Part shown: one piece after another, positions 1 through 7,743 of the stretch | How positions within the stretch are numbered: the first letter of the stretch is position 1 | Layout: every line of letters starts with the position of its first letter | DNA from: Arthrobacter echini | GTDB lineage: Bacteria; Actinomycetota; Actinomycetes; Actinomycetales; Micrococcaceae | Reading direction: 5' to 3' | Assembly (NCBI RefSeq): GCF_004803505.1 | Contig: NZ_SSWH01000003.1 | Coordinates: 248,001 to 312,000 of the forward strand | DNA: 64,000 nt | Notes under the pieces: model-generated | What the model saw: only the letters and a program-made list of their open reading frames with translations | Database searches by the model: none | Told to the model about the DNA's origin: nothing | Position numbers and translations under genes: made by a program

Positions 1-286
1 CGCCGCCGGAAGGGTAGGCGTGGATCCCCTGGCGGTAGGAGGCGACGATGACGAGCAGGACGACAATCACCGCAAGTCCGACCCACGGCGAGATCGCCAC
101 CGATGCCACGCCCGCGAGGGCCAGGGTCAGCAGGATCTCGTCGGGCGCGTAGGCCACGGAGGAGAGCGCGCTCGCGGAGAAGACGGGCATGGCCAGACGT
201 TTGGGCAGCGCCTTGTTCCTCAGCCTGTCGCTGGCGAAGGGCCTCCCCACCAGCACCCGCTTGACGGCCTCGAGAAAAGTCAGCAC
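1..286 (-). CDS. APC-family permease, N-terminal part
   Basis: The first 95 codons of a leftward gene that runs out of the window. The translation begins VLTFLEAVKRVLVGRPF and continues through KRLAMPVFSASALSSVAYAPDEI, a segment typical of large amino-acid/polyamine/cation (APC) superfamily permeases that lie beside TrkA genes in Actinobacteria. A first hydrophobic membrane span follows (VGLAVIVVLLVIVASY). I place the start at the GTG at 286 because a TAGTCT box ends seven bases upstream, which fits a leaderless transcript, and no ribosome binding site is visible. The gene diverges from the TrkA pair, suggesting a role in K+ or solute uptake; the substrate cannot be read from this fragment. 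Confidence 0.8.
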   Translation of the reverse strand, partial: MLTFLEAVKRVLVGRPFASDRLRNKALPKRLAMPVFSASALSSVAYAPDEILLTLALAGVASVAISPWVGLAVIVVLLVIVASYRQGIHAYPSGG

Positions 287-293
287 AGCCCAC

Positions 294-299
294 AGACTA
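294..299 (-). promoter_or_regulatory. -10 box, leaderless promoter of APC permease
   Basis: TAGTCT on the minus strand, seven bases before the GTG start at 286. On the opposite strand a TAGGCT at 326-331 could serve the TrkA operon, so this gap would hold two divergent promoters. No clear -35 is visible. Confidence 0.5.
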
Positions 300-364
300 G
301 CGCGTCCGTCCACCGGGTCAGCCACTAGGCTTGAGGCCGGTACGGCACGCAGGAGCATGGTCCG

Positions 365-388
365 TGCCGGGAATCATGCCGGGAATCA
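365..388. repeat. 12-bp exact tandem duplication
   Basis: TGCCGGGAATCA occurs at 365-376 and 377-388, followed by a degenerate third copy (GCCAGGAATCAG) that ends in the ribosome binding site of the first TrkA gene. Confidence 0.85.
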
Positions 389-411
389 GCCAGGAATCAG
401 GAGCGCCACGC

Positions 412-1086
412 GTGGCTCATTTTGTGATCATGGGATGCGGGAGAGTGGGTGTCAGCCTCGCTCACACACTGGACGAATCCGGCCACTCGGTGGCGATCAT
501 CGACCAGGACGACCGCGCCTTCCGCAGGCTGCGCGCCTCCTTCGGCGGCCGCAAGGTGACCGGGGTGGGCTTCGACCGCGACACCCTGAAGTCCGCCGAG
601 ATCGAGGAAGCCTACGCCTTCGCGGCGGTCTCCAGCGGGGACAACTCGAACATCCTCGCCACCCGCGTGGCGAGGGAGACCTTCCACGTGCCCCACGTGG
701 TCGCGCGCATCTACGATCCGGGGCGCGCCGAGATCTACCAGCGCCTGGGGATACCGACCGTCGCTGCCGTGCGCTGGAGCGCGGACCAGGTCCTGCGCCG
801 CATCCTGCCCGAGCAGACCATCAACGGGGACTTCCGGGAGACCTCCGGCCGGCTGATCCTGGCCGAACTGGCGCTCAGTGAGGCGTGGCTCGGACGATCG
901 CTGCACTCCATCGAGGCGGCCAGCGGTGTCCGCATCGCCTATCTCACCCGTTTCGGCGAGGGCATGCTGCCCACGACGGAGACCAGCTACCAGCAGGGGG
1001 ATGTTCTCCACGCCATGATGAGGACCACCGCGACGGACGAGATCGGCCGGATCCTTGCTGCAGCACCCAGGGAGGATCTCCAGTGA
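412..1086 (+). CDS. ceoB: TrkA-family K+ uptake regulator (first of pair)
   Basis: Cytoplasmic RCK-type regulator of potassium uptake, 224 residues. The Rossmann nucleotide-binding motif GCGRVG lies near residues 8-13, with an acidic IIDQDD at the end of the second strand, as expected for NAD(H) or nucleotide binding; a RCK_C half follows. The start is the GTG at 412: a CAGGAG ribosome binding site at 398-403 sits eight bases upstream and the product starts VAHFVIMGCG like its relatives. An ATG-initiated extension from 346 or so is possible in frame but would cover a tandem repeat and is unconserved. It overlaps the next gene by four bases (GTGA), so the two are translated together and probably act as a pair, as CeoB/CeoC do in mycobacteria. 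Confidence 0.88.
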   Translation: MAHFVIMGCGRVGVSLAHTLDESGHSVAIIDQDDRAFRRLRASFGGRKVTGVGFDRDTLKSAEIEEAYAFAAVSSGDNSNILATRVARETFHVPHVVARIYDPGRAEIYQRLGIPTVAAVRWSADQVLRRILPEQTINGDFRETSGRLILAELALSEAWLGRSLHSIEAASGVRIAYLTRFGEGMLPTTETSYQQGDVLHAMMRTTATDEIGRILAAAPREDLQ

Positions 1087-1754
1087 GGGTCGTCATCGCG
1101 GGTGCCGGCAGCGTGGGCTCGTCGATCGCGCGCGAGCTGCTCGGCAACAAGCACGAGATCCTGCTCATCGACGAGAAACCCGAGGTCATCGGCCGCAGCG
1201 GCCTCAAGGGAGCGAAGTGGCTGATCGGCGACGCCTGCGAACTGACGACGCTCAAGGACGCCCACCTCGAGGACGCCGATGTCGTGGTGTCGGCGACCGG
1301 GGACGACAAGGTCAATCTCGTGGTCTCACTGCTGGCCAAGAGCGAGTTCGGAGTCGGCCGCACCGTGGGCCGGGTCAACAATCCGAAGAACGACTGGATG
1401 TTCGACGACTCGTGGGGCGTGGACGTCGCGGTGAACACCCCGCGGCTCATGACGGCCCTCGTGGAGGAGGCGGTGGAGATCGGCGACCTCGTACGCCTGC
1501 TCACGTTGCAGACCGGTGTCTCCTCCATCGTGGAGTTCACGGTTCCGCAGGATTCCCCGCTCATCGGCGAGACCCTGGGATCGGTCCCCCTGCCCGAGGA
1601 CTGCGCCGTCGTGGCGATCCTGCGCGACGACTCGCCCTTCAGCCCCAGCACGGACGACGTGATCGAGGACGGGGACGAGATCTTCCTGCTGGCCGCCATC
1701 GCAGCGGAGGATCAGCTGCGTGCGGTCCTTGCCGCGCACAGTGAGGACAGCTAG
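1083..1754 (+). CDS. ceoC: TrkA-family K+ uptake regulator (second of pair)
   Basis: A 223-residue TrkA paralogue: nucleotide-binding GAGSVG at residues 6-11, acidic LIDEKPE after the second strand, and a C-terminal RCK_C domain (roughly residues 140-220). The start GTG at 1083 overlaps the preceding stop, with GGAGG about ten bases upstream. Two short TrkA proteins encoded in tandem are the usual actinobacterial arrangement; together they would gate a Trk or KUP-type potassium transporter, possibly the divergent permease. The 3' end is only 12 bases from the convergent DUF3159 gene, with no obvious terminator between. Confidence 0.88.
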   Translation: MRVVIAGAGSVGSSIARELLGNKHEILLIDEKPEVIGRSGLKGAKWLIGDACELTTLKDAHLEDADVVVSATGDDKVNLVVSLLAKSEFGVGRTVGRVNNPKNDWMFDDSWGVDVAVNTPRLMTALVEEAVEIGDLVRLLTLQTGVSSIVEFTVPQDSPLIGETLGSVPLPEDCAVVAILRDDSPFSPSTDDVIEDGDEIFLLAAIAAEDQLRAVLAAHSEDS

Positions 1755-1766
1755 CAACGGCTATGT

Positions 1767-2597
1767 TCAGCGAGGCCGGATCCCGTCCGCCTCGGAGGAT
1801 CCGTCCGCGCTGCCCGGGATCGGGCGTCCCCGGGAGACCAGCCAGGCGAGCCAGATGCCGAGTGCATAGAGCGGCAGACCCATGGCGACGCGGGAGGAAC
1901 CGAGAGCGGCCACGTTGTCCGCGAGGTAGAGCGGTACCTGGACCACCAGTCGCAGGGCGAGCACCGACACGATGATCCATGTCGCGATGGAGTAGGCCCG
2001 GACCCGCACCGGGTCCTTCCGCCACTCGATGCCCTCGTTGCGGATGAACCCGAAGAGCAGACCGGCGAACGGCCACCGGAGGATCACGGAGGCACTCATG
2101 GCGATGATGTAGGCGCCGTTGATGAAGAAGCCGGGAAGGAAGAAGTCGGTGGCGTTGCCCGTCCGCTGTGCCACGAAGGCGCAGAACGCCACACCGACCA
2201 GGCCGGCGATGGCCTGCGTGAGCGGGGTTCTCGAAACGAGCCGCAGGAGGGCGAAGACCCCGGAGACGGCCAGCGCCGCCACGAGCGAGACCGTCAGGTC
2301 CCGGGTGATGGTGAACAGGACGGTGAAGACCAGGCCGGGAGCAATGCTCTCGGACAGACCCTGCGCACCGCCGATGGAGGCCAGGACATCGATCTGTCCC
2401 GACGCGCCGCGTCGCACGCCGGACCTCGCCGCGTACTGGGAGGCGACGTCGGCGGCGGTGGGGCCCGCCTGCCGGTCCACCGGGGCCTCGGTGGCGTCGG
2501 ACTGCACGGCGTCGGGCTGCACGGCGTCGGGCTGCGGAAGCTCGTCGTGGGCAGGGGGATCGGGGAGGTCCCCCGGCTCGCTGGTCGGGTGGCTCAT
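1767..2597 (-). CDS. DUF3159 membrane protein
   Basis: A 276-residue integral membrane protein of the actinobacterial DUF3159 family, function unknown. The N-terminal ~75 residues are acidic and proline-rich, with a QPDAVQPDAVQSDA repeat that comes from a 15-bp tandem duplication in the DNA. A conserved motif around IDVLASIGGAQGLSESIAPGL leads into five or six hydrophobic segments. It is the last gene of the leftward dut-DUF3710-OB-fold operon and begins one base after the OB-fold gene stops. The start at 2597 gives MSHPTSEPGD; an upstream in-frame ATG at 2660 would overlap the OB-fold gene and is unlikely. Confidence 0.82.
   Translation of the reverse strand: MSHPTSEPGDLPDPPAHDELPQPDAVQPDAVQSDATEAPVDRQAGPTAADVASQYAARSGVRRGASGQIDVLASIGGAQGLSESIAPGLVFTVLFTITRDLTVSLVAALAVSGVFALLRLVSRTPLTQAIAGLVGVAFCAFVAQRTGNATDFFLPGFFINGAYIIAMSASVILRWPFAGLLFGFIRNEGIEWRKDPVRVRAYSIATWIIVSVLALRLVVQVPLYLADNVAALGSSRVAMGLPLYALGIWLAWLVSRGRPIPGSADGSSEADGIRPR
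2502..2531. repeat. 15-bp exact tandem duplication inside DUF3159 gene
   Basis: CTGCACGGCGTCGGG at 2502-2516 and again at 2517-2531. The 15-bp length keeps the reading frame and yields the repeated peptide QPDAV in the acidic N-terminal tail. Confidence 0.85.
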
Positions 2598-2598
2598 G

Positions 2599-2997
2599 TC
2601 AGTACTCCTGGGGTCGGCCGATGATCTCGTAGCGCGGGTTGTACACCGTGGGGATTCCACCGACCCGGCTGAGCATCCCCTCGAAGCGGAGCGCCACTCC
2701 TGCCTGGATGCCGGGAACCTGGCGCTGACCCATCCAGATGATCCGGACGCTCCCGCCCACGCCGCTGACGTCGGTCTGCTCGCTGCGGCCCGTCCCGTCG
2801 AGCCGCGCCAGGGCGGAGAACGACGGCGACGACGAGGCAGGGGCGATGGTCACCCGGTCGATGACGCCCCGTACCCTGATCCTGCCACGTTCGGGCAGCT
2901 CGGGCGCGGTCGGCGAGCCGTGCTCCGGCTCCAGACCGAGGACGTCGGACGGCCCCTGGAGGTGGGCCGAACGTGGCGCGTAGCGGTGGGACGGCAC
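2599..2997 (-). CDS. OB-fold nucleic-acid-binding domain protein
   Basis: A 132-residue protein. Residues 38-130 (RGRIRVRGVIDRVTI ... LRFEGMLSRVGG ... YNPRYEIIG) match the small OB-fold proteins encoded between DUF3710 and DUF3159 genes in many Actinobacteria. The family is thought to bind nucleic acid, but no partner is known. The first 37 residues are polar and probably disordered. It starts two bases after the DUF3710 gene ends and stops one base before DUF3159 begins, so it belongs to the same operon. Confidence 0.78.
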   Translation of the reverse strand: MPSHRYAPRSAHLQGPSDVLGLEPEHGSPTAPELPERGRIRVRGVIDRVTIAPASSSPSFSALARLDGTGRSEQTDVSGVGGSVRIIWMGQRQVPGIQAGVALRFEGMLSRVGGIPTVYNPRYEIIGRPQEY

Positions 2998-2999
2998 TG

Positions 3000-3821
3000 C
3001 TAACGGGTCTCGGTGATCTCCGGTCCGCGCTCCAGCGGATCGAGGTCGTTCTTCCGGGTCGTCCCGGCTCCTGGAGCGGTGGGTGCGGCAGCAGCGTTGC
3101 TCGGCACCTTGAGCTGCAGCAGTTCGCGAGGCGGCAGGGGGTGATCACCGCGTACCACGACGACGCTGCGGAAGAGCTGTTCCATGGGTGCCGCGGCCCG
3201 GGACTGAAGCGCGGCCGGGCCGCCGATGACGCCCCTGAGGAACCAGCGCGGGCCGTTCACGCCGACGAAGCGTGCCACGCGCACCCCTGCCTGGCCGTCG
3301 GGGGTCTGCGCGGGGACCTTGGCGAGAAGTTCGGTGCCGAGTACCCCCGGACGCTCCTCGACGGTTCCACCCTGGGAGCCGATCGAGACCCCGATCTGCT
3401 CGCGGATCTCGTCCCACAGACCCTCCGTCTTCGGAGCAGCGAAGGCCTGCAGCTGGAGTGTCGAGCCGCCCAGATCCAGGGTCACCGCGATGACCCGCTT
3501 GCTGCGCTCCTCGACCTCCAGCCGCAACTGCAGTCCCTGGGCCGCTCCGATCCTCAGTGCACCGAGATCGATGTACCCGGCCTCGGTGTCCTGCTCGGAG
3601 GCGTCGAAGGGCCCGAGCGAGGCTCGAGCGTAGTCCTCACTGGACACCCGGTCCTGCGCTGGTGCCGGTCCGTCGAGCGACGTCGCCTGGGCAACGGGCG
3701 TCGCGACGACGTCGTCGGCCGACTCAGCGGTGCCGGATGCACCGGTGTCGGGTGCATCAGCTGTATCGGCTGCGTCGACTGTGTCCTTCTGCTTGTTCTT
3801 CCTGGAACGCCCGAAAGCCAT
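3000..3821 (-). CDS. DUF3710 family protein
   Basis: A 273-residue soluble protein of the actinobacterial DUF3710 family. A basic start (MAFGRSRKNKQKD) is followed by an acidic, threonine/aspartate-rich linker to about residue 85, then a conserved globular part beginning GPFDASEQD and YIDLGALRIG. Function is unknown. It lies 80 bases downstream of dut on the same strand, an order conserved in Actinobacteria. The ribosome binding site AGGAAAGGA lies just upstream of the ATG at 3821. Confidence 0.85.
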   Translation of the reverse strand: MAFGRSRKNKQKDTVDAADTADAPDTGASGTAESADDVVATPVAQATSLDGPAPAQDRVSSEDYARASLGPFDASEQDTEAGYIDLGALRIGAAQGLQLRLEVEERSKRVIAVTLDLGGSTLQLQAFAAPKTEGLWDEIREQIGVSIGSQGGTVEERPGVLGTELLAKVPAQTPDGQAGVRVARFVGVNGPRWFLRGVIGGPAALQSRAAAPMEQLFRSVVVVRGDHPLPPRELLQLKVPSNAAAAPTAPGAGTTRKNDLDPLERGPEITETR

Positions 3822-3901
3822 GGCGTAGTCCTTTCCTGCTGTGTCGGTTCGGATGCGGGTGGGCCGAGGAAGCCTGCGGTTCTCCGGCGGTGGCGCACCA
3901 C

Positions 3902-4426
3902 TCAGCCGTCGACTGGCGCGTCCACGGCGTTCTTGTCCTGGTCCGGACCCTGGTTCTGATCAGGGTCGGCCCTTCCGAAGCCGCCCGTGGATCCGAAGCC
4001 GCCGGTGCCCCGGGCACTGGGGGGCAGGCGGTCCACCGCGGTGAAGACCGCATGCTCCACCCGTTGGATCACCAGTTGGGCGATGCGGTCGCCCCGGTCC
4101 AGACGCACCGTCTGCGATCGATCGGTGTTGAGCAGGCAGACCCTGATCTCGCCGCGGTAGCCGGAGTCGACGGTGCCCGGAGCATTGACGATCGTGACGC
4201 CGTGCCGCGAGGCCAGACCGGACCTCGGATGCACCAGGCCCACGTACCCGAGCGGCAGTGCGAGCGCCACACCTGTCGGGACGAGCTCTCGTGCACCCGG
4301 TTCCAGCACGACGTCGACAGCGGTACGGAGGTCGGCCCCGGCGTCACCCTCGGTGGCGTACGAGGGCGGCTCGAGGCCGTCGTCGAGCATCATGATCTGG
4401 ACCGGAAGGCCCTGCTGTAAACCCAT
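3902..4426 (-). CDS. dut: dUTP diphosphatase
   Basis: Hydrolyses dUTP to dUMP and pyrophosphate, keeping uracil out of DNA and supplying dUMP for thymidylate synthesis. All five trimeric dUTPase motifs are present in order: DAGADL, PRSGLA, GTVDSGYRGEI, RGDRIAQLVI and the C-terminal glycine-rich ARGTGGFGSTG. After the last motif comes an extra polar tail of about 20 residues. I chose the ATG at 4426 (MGLQQGLPVQ) because GGAG lies nine bases upstream; an in-frame ATG at 4435 is an alternative. First gene of the leftward operon with DUF3710, the OB-fold gene and DUF3159. Confidence 0.93.
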   Translation of the reverse strand: MGLQQGLPVQIMMLDDGLEPPSYATEGDAGADLRTAVDVVLEPGARELVPTGVALALPLGYVGLVHPRSGLASRHGVTIVNAPGTVDSGYRGEIRVCLLNTDRSQTVRLDRGDRIAQLVIQRVEHAVFTAVDRLPPSARGTGGFGSTGGFGRADPDQNQGPDQDKNAVDAPVDG

Positions 4427-4529
4427 TGACCGCATCTCCAACGCAACCTGTCCGGTGACCCAGCCCCCTACTTTAGCCCCTTCGCCCGGACGGAACCTGT
4501 CCCCGCCGAAAGAGTGGAATGCTGGAGTC

Positions 4530-5006
4530 ATGTCCAGCTCGCCAGGAAAAGTACCCCCGAACGCACCCGAGAAGGCCGTCCTCTACCAGGAGCGTCTGTG
4601 GCCCTCCTTCTGGGTCTGGGTGATCGCGGCCGGCTTCTCCGCTGCGACCATCGTGATGTTCGCGCCGATCTCCCTGTGGGTGGGCTACACCGTCGCTGCC
4701 GTTGTGGCGGTGGTGATCCTCATCCTGCTCATCCTGTCCACACCGCTCATCGAAGTCACGCGGGACTCCCTGCAGGTGGGCCGCGCGAGCATCGAGCGCA
4801 CGTACGTCGGGGAAGTGTCGTGGTTCGCCGGTGAGGACGCCACCTATCAGCGCGGGCGGGGGCTCAACGGTCTGGCGTACCTGTGTATCAGGGGCTGGAT
4901 CTCGCCGGTGGTGCGGATCGAGGTCGTCGACCCCGAGGACCGCACGCCCTACTGGCTCACGTCCTCCCGCAACCCGGAGCGCCTCGTCGCCGCACTGGGC
5001 GGCTGA
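4530..5006 (+). CDS. DUF3093 membrane protein
   Basis: A 158-residue protein with two adjacent hydrophobic segments (about residues 25-70) and a soluble C-terminal domain ending YWLTSSRNPERLVAALGG, characteristic of DUF3093. It diverges from dut, which is its usual neighbour in Actinobacteria. The ATG at 4530 gives the family-typical MSSSPGKVPPNAPEKAVLYQE. GGAG precedes it by only two bases, so initiation may be weak or leaderless. Function unknown. Confidence 0.85.
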   Translation: MSSSPGKVPPNAPEKAVLYQERLWPSFWVWVIAAGFSAATIVMFAPISLWVGYTVAAVVAVVILILLILSTPLIEVTRDSLQVGRASIERTYVGEVSWFAGEDATYQRGRGLNGLAYLCIRGWISPVVRIEVVDPEDRTPYWLTSSRNPERLVAALGG

Positions 5007-5025
5007 ACGGCCCTCTCCGCCCGGG

Positions 5026-5316
5026 TCAGCCCCTGCAGTCGACGCAGTGGAGCACGCCGTCGTTCTCCAGTGCGATCTGCGATCGATGGCGCACCAGGAA
5101 GCACGAGGCGCAGGTGAACTCGTCCGCCTGCGCGGGCAGGATCTGCACCGCGACCTCCTCGCCGGAGAGATCAGCTCCCGGAAGATCGAACGCATCGGCC
5201 GCGGCGATCTCCTCGTCGTCGATCGCGGGCTGCAGGGCCCGGTCCGTCGCAGTGACCGCTGATGTCACTGCCCGTGCTGTCGTGCCCGCCGATGTCCAGC
5301 GCACTGGTGTCTCCAT
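5026..5316 (-). CDS. DUF4193 small zinc-ribbon-like protein
   Basis: About 96 residues. The C-terminal half (DLPGADLSGEEV ... QADEFTCASCFLVRHRSQIA ... LHCVDC) is a clear DUF4193 domain with two CxxC pairs likely to bind zinc. The N-terminal ~40 residues (METPVRWTSAG...) do not show the acidic MATDYD-type start usual in this family. The ATG at 5316 is used; a GTG at 5325 with GGAAGG four bases upstream is an equally good start. No stop or better match was found in the other minus frames, so it is either a divergent N terminus or an old frameshift. It lies next to sepH, as is common in Actinobacteria. Confidence 0.75.
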   Translation of the reverse strand: METPVRWTSAGTTARAVTSAVTATDRALQPAIDDEEIAAADAFDLPGADLSGEEVAVQILPAQADEFTCASCFLVRHRSQIALENDGVLHCVDCRG

Positions 5317-5542
5317 GTCCCTCACGGTGCCTTCCGTCGGATCCGGTCCTGCCCTGTCCGGGTGGACTCCACTCGGCTCCCACAACGCCGGACGCGGTGC
5401 ATTTGTGCCCGGCGCCGGTCGGGCGCCGGGACGCCGCACCCGGTGCATAGTAGGAATGACCGCGATTCAGTGGCACAGTTTCATCTAGGTCCACCCAGAG
5501 TCATCTGGGTCTGTCCAGGATCACCGTCGGCTGGAGGAATTG

Positions 5543-6976
5543 ATGCAGGAGTTACGCCTGGTGGGCGTCCAGGAGGACGGCAACCATCTGCTGTTGAGCA
5601 GTGAGCAGGGAGTGTCCTTCCGCCTGCCCGTCGACGATGCGCTGCGTCGCGCCGCCTCGATGTCCGCCGCCTCGATGTCCGCCGCCTCGATGTCCGCTGC
5701 CTCCGAGTCCGCGCCGCCGGAGCCGCCACCGGCTCCGGCGAGGCCCGTCGCTCCGCGCGCCAGAGCGAACCGGGCTCCGATCCCGCTGACTCCGCGGGAC
5801 ATCCAGGCACGCATCCGCGCCGGCGCGTCGGCCGAACAGGTCGCCGACGACTCGGGCCTGGAACTCGCGCACGTGCAGCGCTACGAGGGACCCGTCCGCG
5901 CCGAACGCGAGTACGTGGCGTATCTGGCGCAGCGCGTGGAAGTGGCATCACCGCTGCCCAGCCATGACGGCTATCGCTCGGCGTTCGGGGACAGCCCGGC
6001 GCTGCTCGGGGACATGGTCGCCCACCGTGCCCAGGAGTTCGGCGTGGACCAGTCCGACCTCGAGTGGGACTCGTGGCGCCGCGCGGACGGAGCGTGGCAC
6101 GTGGAGGTGGCGTTCGAGCTACCCGACGATTCCCGGGTGGACCTGGGAGAACAGCCACCGGCCCAGTGGACGTACAATCCGACCCGGAAGACCGTCACGA
6201 ATGCCAACAGGTGGGCGCAGGTGCTCAGCGAACTCGAGCCGCTCGACGGCCCCCTGCCCTCCCGGCGCCTGAGCGCCGTCGTCGACCGGGTCTTCGATTT
6301 CGAGGCGGACACGGCCGACGCCGGCACCGGTGACGCGGAGGGCTCCACCGACACCGACCAGGACGGACTGCTCGATGTGCTCCGCTCGCGCAGGGGCCAG
6401 CGGTTGGGTGCCGACGAGGACGGCGACGACGCGCTCGCCGAGCTGCTGACCCGAGGCAGTATCCCCGCTGCACACCCCCGCACCGGAGACGTCCCTGCCG
6501 CGGAGGACCAGGGTGAGTCCGGTTCCGCCGGCCCCGGCGTCACCGTCCCCGGCCTGAGCCTGGCTCCGCCGACCGATGGGCCCGACGATGACGCCACCGG
6601 GCAGGAGAGCGCGTTCAACGCGGACGGGACCCCCAGGCTCTACGAGGGGGTGAGCGTCGAGACCCGCGAGATCAGCTTCTTCGCGCACCCTGCCCGCGGA
6701 CCCCGCCCGCAGTCACAGTCTTCGACGGGAACGGGGACGGGAACGGGCACGGATCGGGGGGCGGGAGATCGGTCGAAGGACCCGTCCGCGCAGGAGACCG
6801 GCGAACGGACCGCGCGGGAGGGCAGGCGGAACACAGGCAGGACCGAGGGCAGGAACACCGAGGCCGGCGAGGAGCGCAAGGAACCGGCCGAGCCGACCTC
6901 GGACCGCCGGCCCAAGCCCAAGCGCTCAAGCGTGCCGAGCTGGGACGACATCGTGTTCGGCCGGAAGAGCGACTAG
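5543..6976 (+). CDS. sepH: Septation protein SepH
   Basis: A 477-residue homologue of SepH (DUF3071), the actinobacterial protein that promotes FtsZ assembly at division sites. The conserved N terminus MQELRLVGVQEDGNHLLL is followed by a low-complexity insert encoded by 15-bp repeats (SAASM units, residues ~38-53), then the DUF3071/helix-turn-helix region (LTPRDIQARIRAGAS ... VQRYEGPV ... WRRADGAWHVEVAF), and a long acidic, disordered tail ending KRSSVPSWDDIVFGRK, the family's conserved C-terminal motif. GGAGGA lies four bases before the ATG at 5543. It is divergent from the DUF4193 gene, about 225 bases away. Confidence 0.9.
   Translation: MQELRLVGVQEDGNHLLLSSEQGVSFRLPVDDALRRAASMSAASMSAASMSAASESAPPEPPPAPARPVAPRARANRAPIPLTPRDIQARIRAGASAEQVADDSGLELAHVQRYEGPVRAEREYVAYLAQRVEVASPLPSHDGYRSAFGDSPALLGDMVAHRAQEFGVDQSDLEWDSWRRADGAWHVEVAFELPDDSRVDLGEQPPAQWTYNPTRKTVTNANRWAQVLSELEPLDGPLPSRRLSAVVDRVFDFEADTADAGTGDAEGSTDTDQDGLLDVLRSRRGQRLGADEDGDDALAELLTRGSIPAAHPRTGDVPAAEDQGESGSAGPGVTVPGLSLAPPTDGPDDDATGQESAFNADGTPRLYEGVSVETREISFFAHPARGPRPQSQSSTGTGTGTGTDRGAGDRSKDPSAQETGERTAREGRRNTGRTEGRNTEAGEERKEPAEPTSDRRPKPKRSSVPSWDDIVFGRKSD
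5651..5710. repeat. 15-bp tandem repeat within sepH
   Basis: Unit GCCGCCTCGATGTCC: three exact copies (5651-5695) and a degenerate fourth (5696-5710). In frame it encodes repeated Ala-Ala-Ser-Met-Ser. Confidence 0.92.
6724..6747. repeat. 12-bp exact tandem duplication within sepH
   Basis: GACGGGAACGGG at 6724-6735 and 6736-6747, giving a Gly-Thr repeat in the disordered tail of SepH. Confidence 0.8.
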
Positions 6977-6984
6977 CGGCGCTC

Positions 6985-7743
6985 TCAGCGCGCGCTGCGA
7001 TCGAGTGCCGCGTCGGGCTGCACCGGGGCGGCGGATCTCCGTGACTGCTCGGCGTCGAACGGGAGCGGCACCTCGTTCGCGTACCGGGACAGGGACGATC
7101 TCGAGGTGTGCCTGCCCATGTGATGGGCCCGGCACAGGGTCTCGTAGCCGACGACCGGCTCGGCGGAGGGACCCTCCTGTCCCCGGTCCTGGTCAGCTGC
7201 GGTCGCCATGGAAGCATCCACGTCACCGACCACCATCTGGTCCCCCTCGACGACCATGACGCCGTCGAGCGTGCGCGCATTGTGCGTGGCACGCTTGCCG
7301 CACCAGCACAGGGCCTCGACCTGCAGGACCTGGACGCGATCGGCGAGCTCGATCAGCCGCTGTGAGCCGGGGAACAGACGGGTACGGAAATCGGAGGTGA
7401 TGCCGAAGCAGAAGACGTCGATCCCCATCTCGTCCACGACCCGGGCCAGCTGGTCTATCTGGTGCGTCGTGTAGAACTGGGCTTCGTCGCAGACGAGGTA
7501 GTCGATCCGGGCTCCCATGGTCCGTCGAACGGTCAGCTCCACCCAGAAGTCGGTTCCGGTGGAGACCTCCACCGCCGCCGCGCGCAGTCCGAGACGGCTC
7601 GAGATGGTGGACTCCCCGCCCCGGTCGTGGGAACTGAAGAGGACCCCGCGCCGTCCGCGGGCCCTGTGGTTGTGGTCCATCTGCAGCGCCAGGGTGGACT
7701 TGCCGCTGTCCATGGTGCCCGAGAAGAAGACGAGCTCAGCCAC
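6985..7743 (-). CDS. tdk: Thymidine kinase (type II)
   Basis: Phosphorylates thymidine to dTMP with ATP in nucleoside salvage. P-loop GTMDSGKST at residues 9-17; catalytic glutamate in LVCDEAQF (about residue 87); zinc-ribbon CWCGK with a second pair in YETLCRAHH. At 252 residues it is longer than the ~200-residue classical enzyme because of a polar C-terminal tail after the last zinc ligand. Its start overlaps the end of the phosphodiesterase gene by eight bases, so the two are co-transcribed. It faces sepH tail to tail, with only eight bases between. Confidence 0.92.
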   Translation of the reverse strand: MAELVFFSGTMDSGKSTLALQMDHNHRARGRRGVLFSSHDRGGESTISSRLGLRAAAVEVSTGTDFWVELTVRRTMGARIDYLVCDEAQFYTTHQIDQLARVVDEMGIDVFCFGITSDFRTRLFPGSQRLIELADRVQVLQVEALCWCGKRATHNARTLDGVMVVEGDQMVVGDVDASMATAADQDRGQEGPSAEPVVGYETLCRAHHMGRHTSRSSLSRYANEVPLPFDAEQSRRSAAPVQPDAALDRSAR

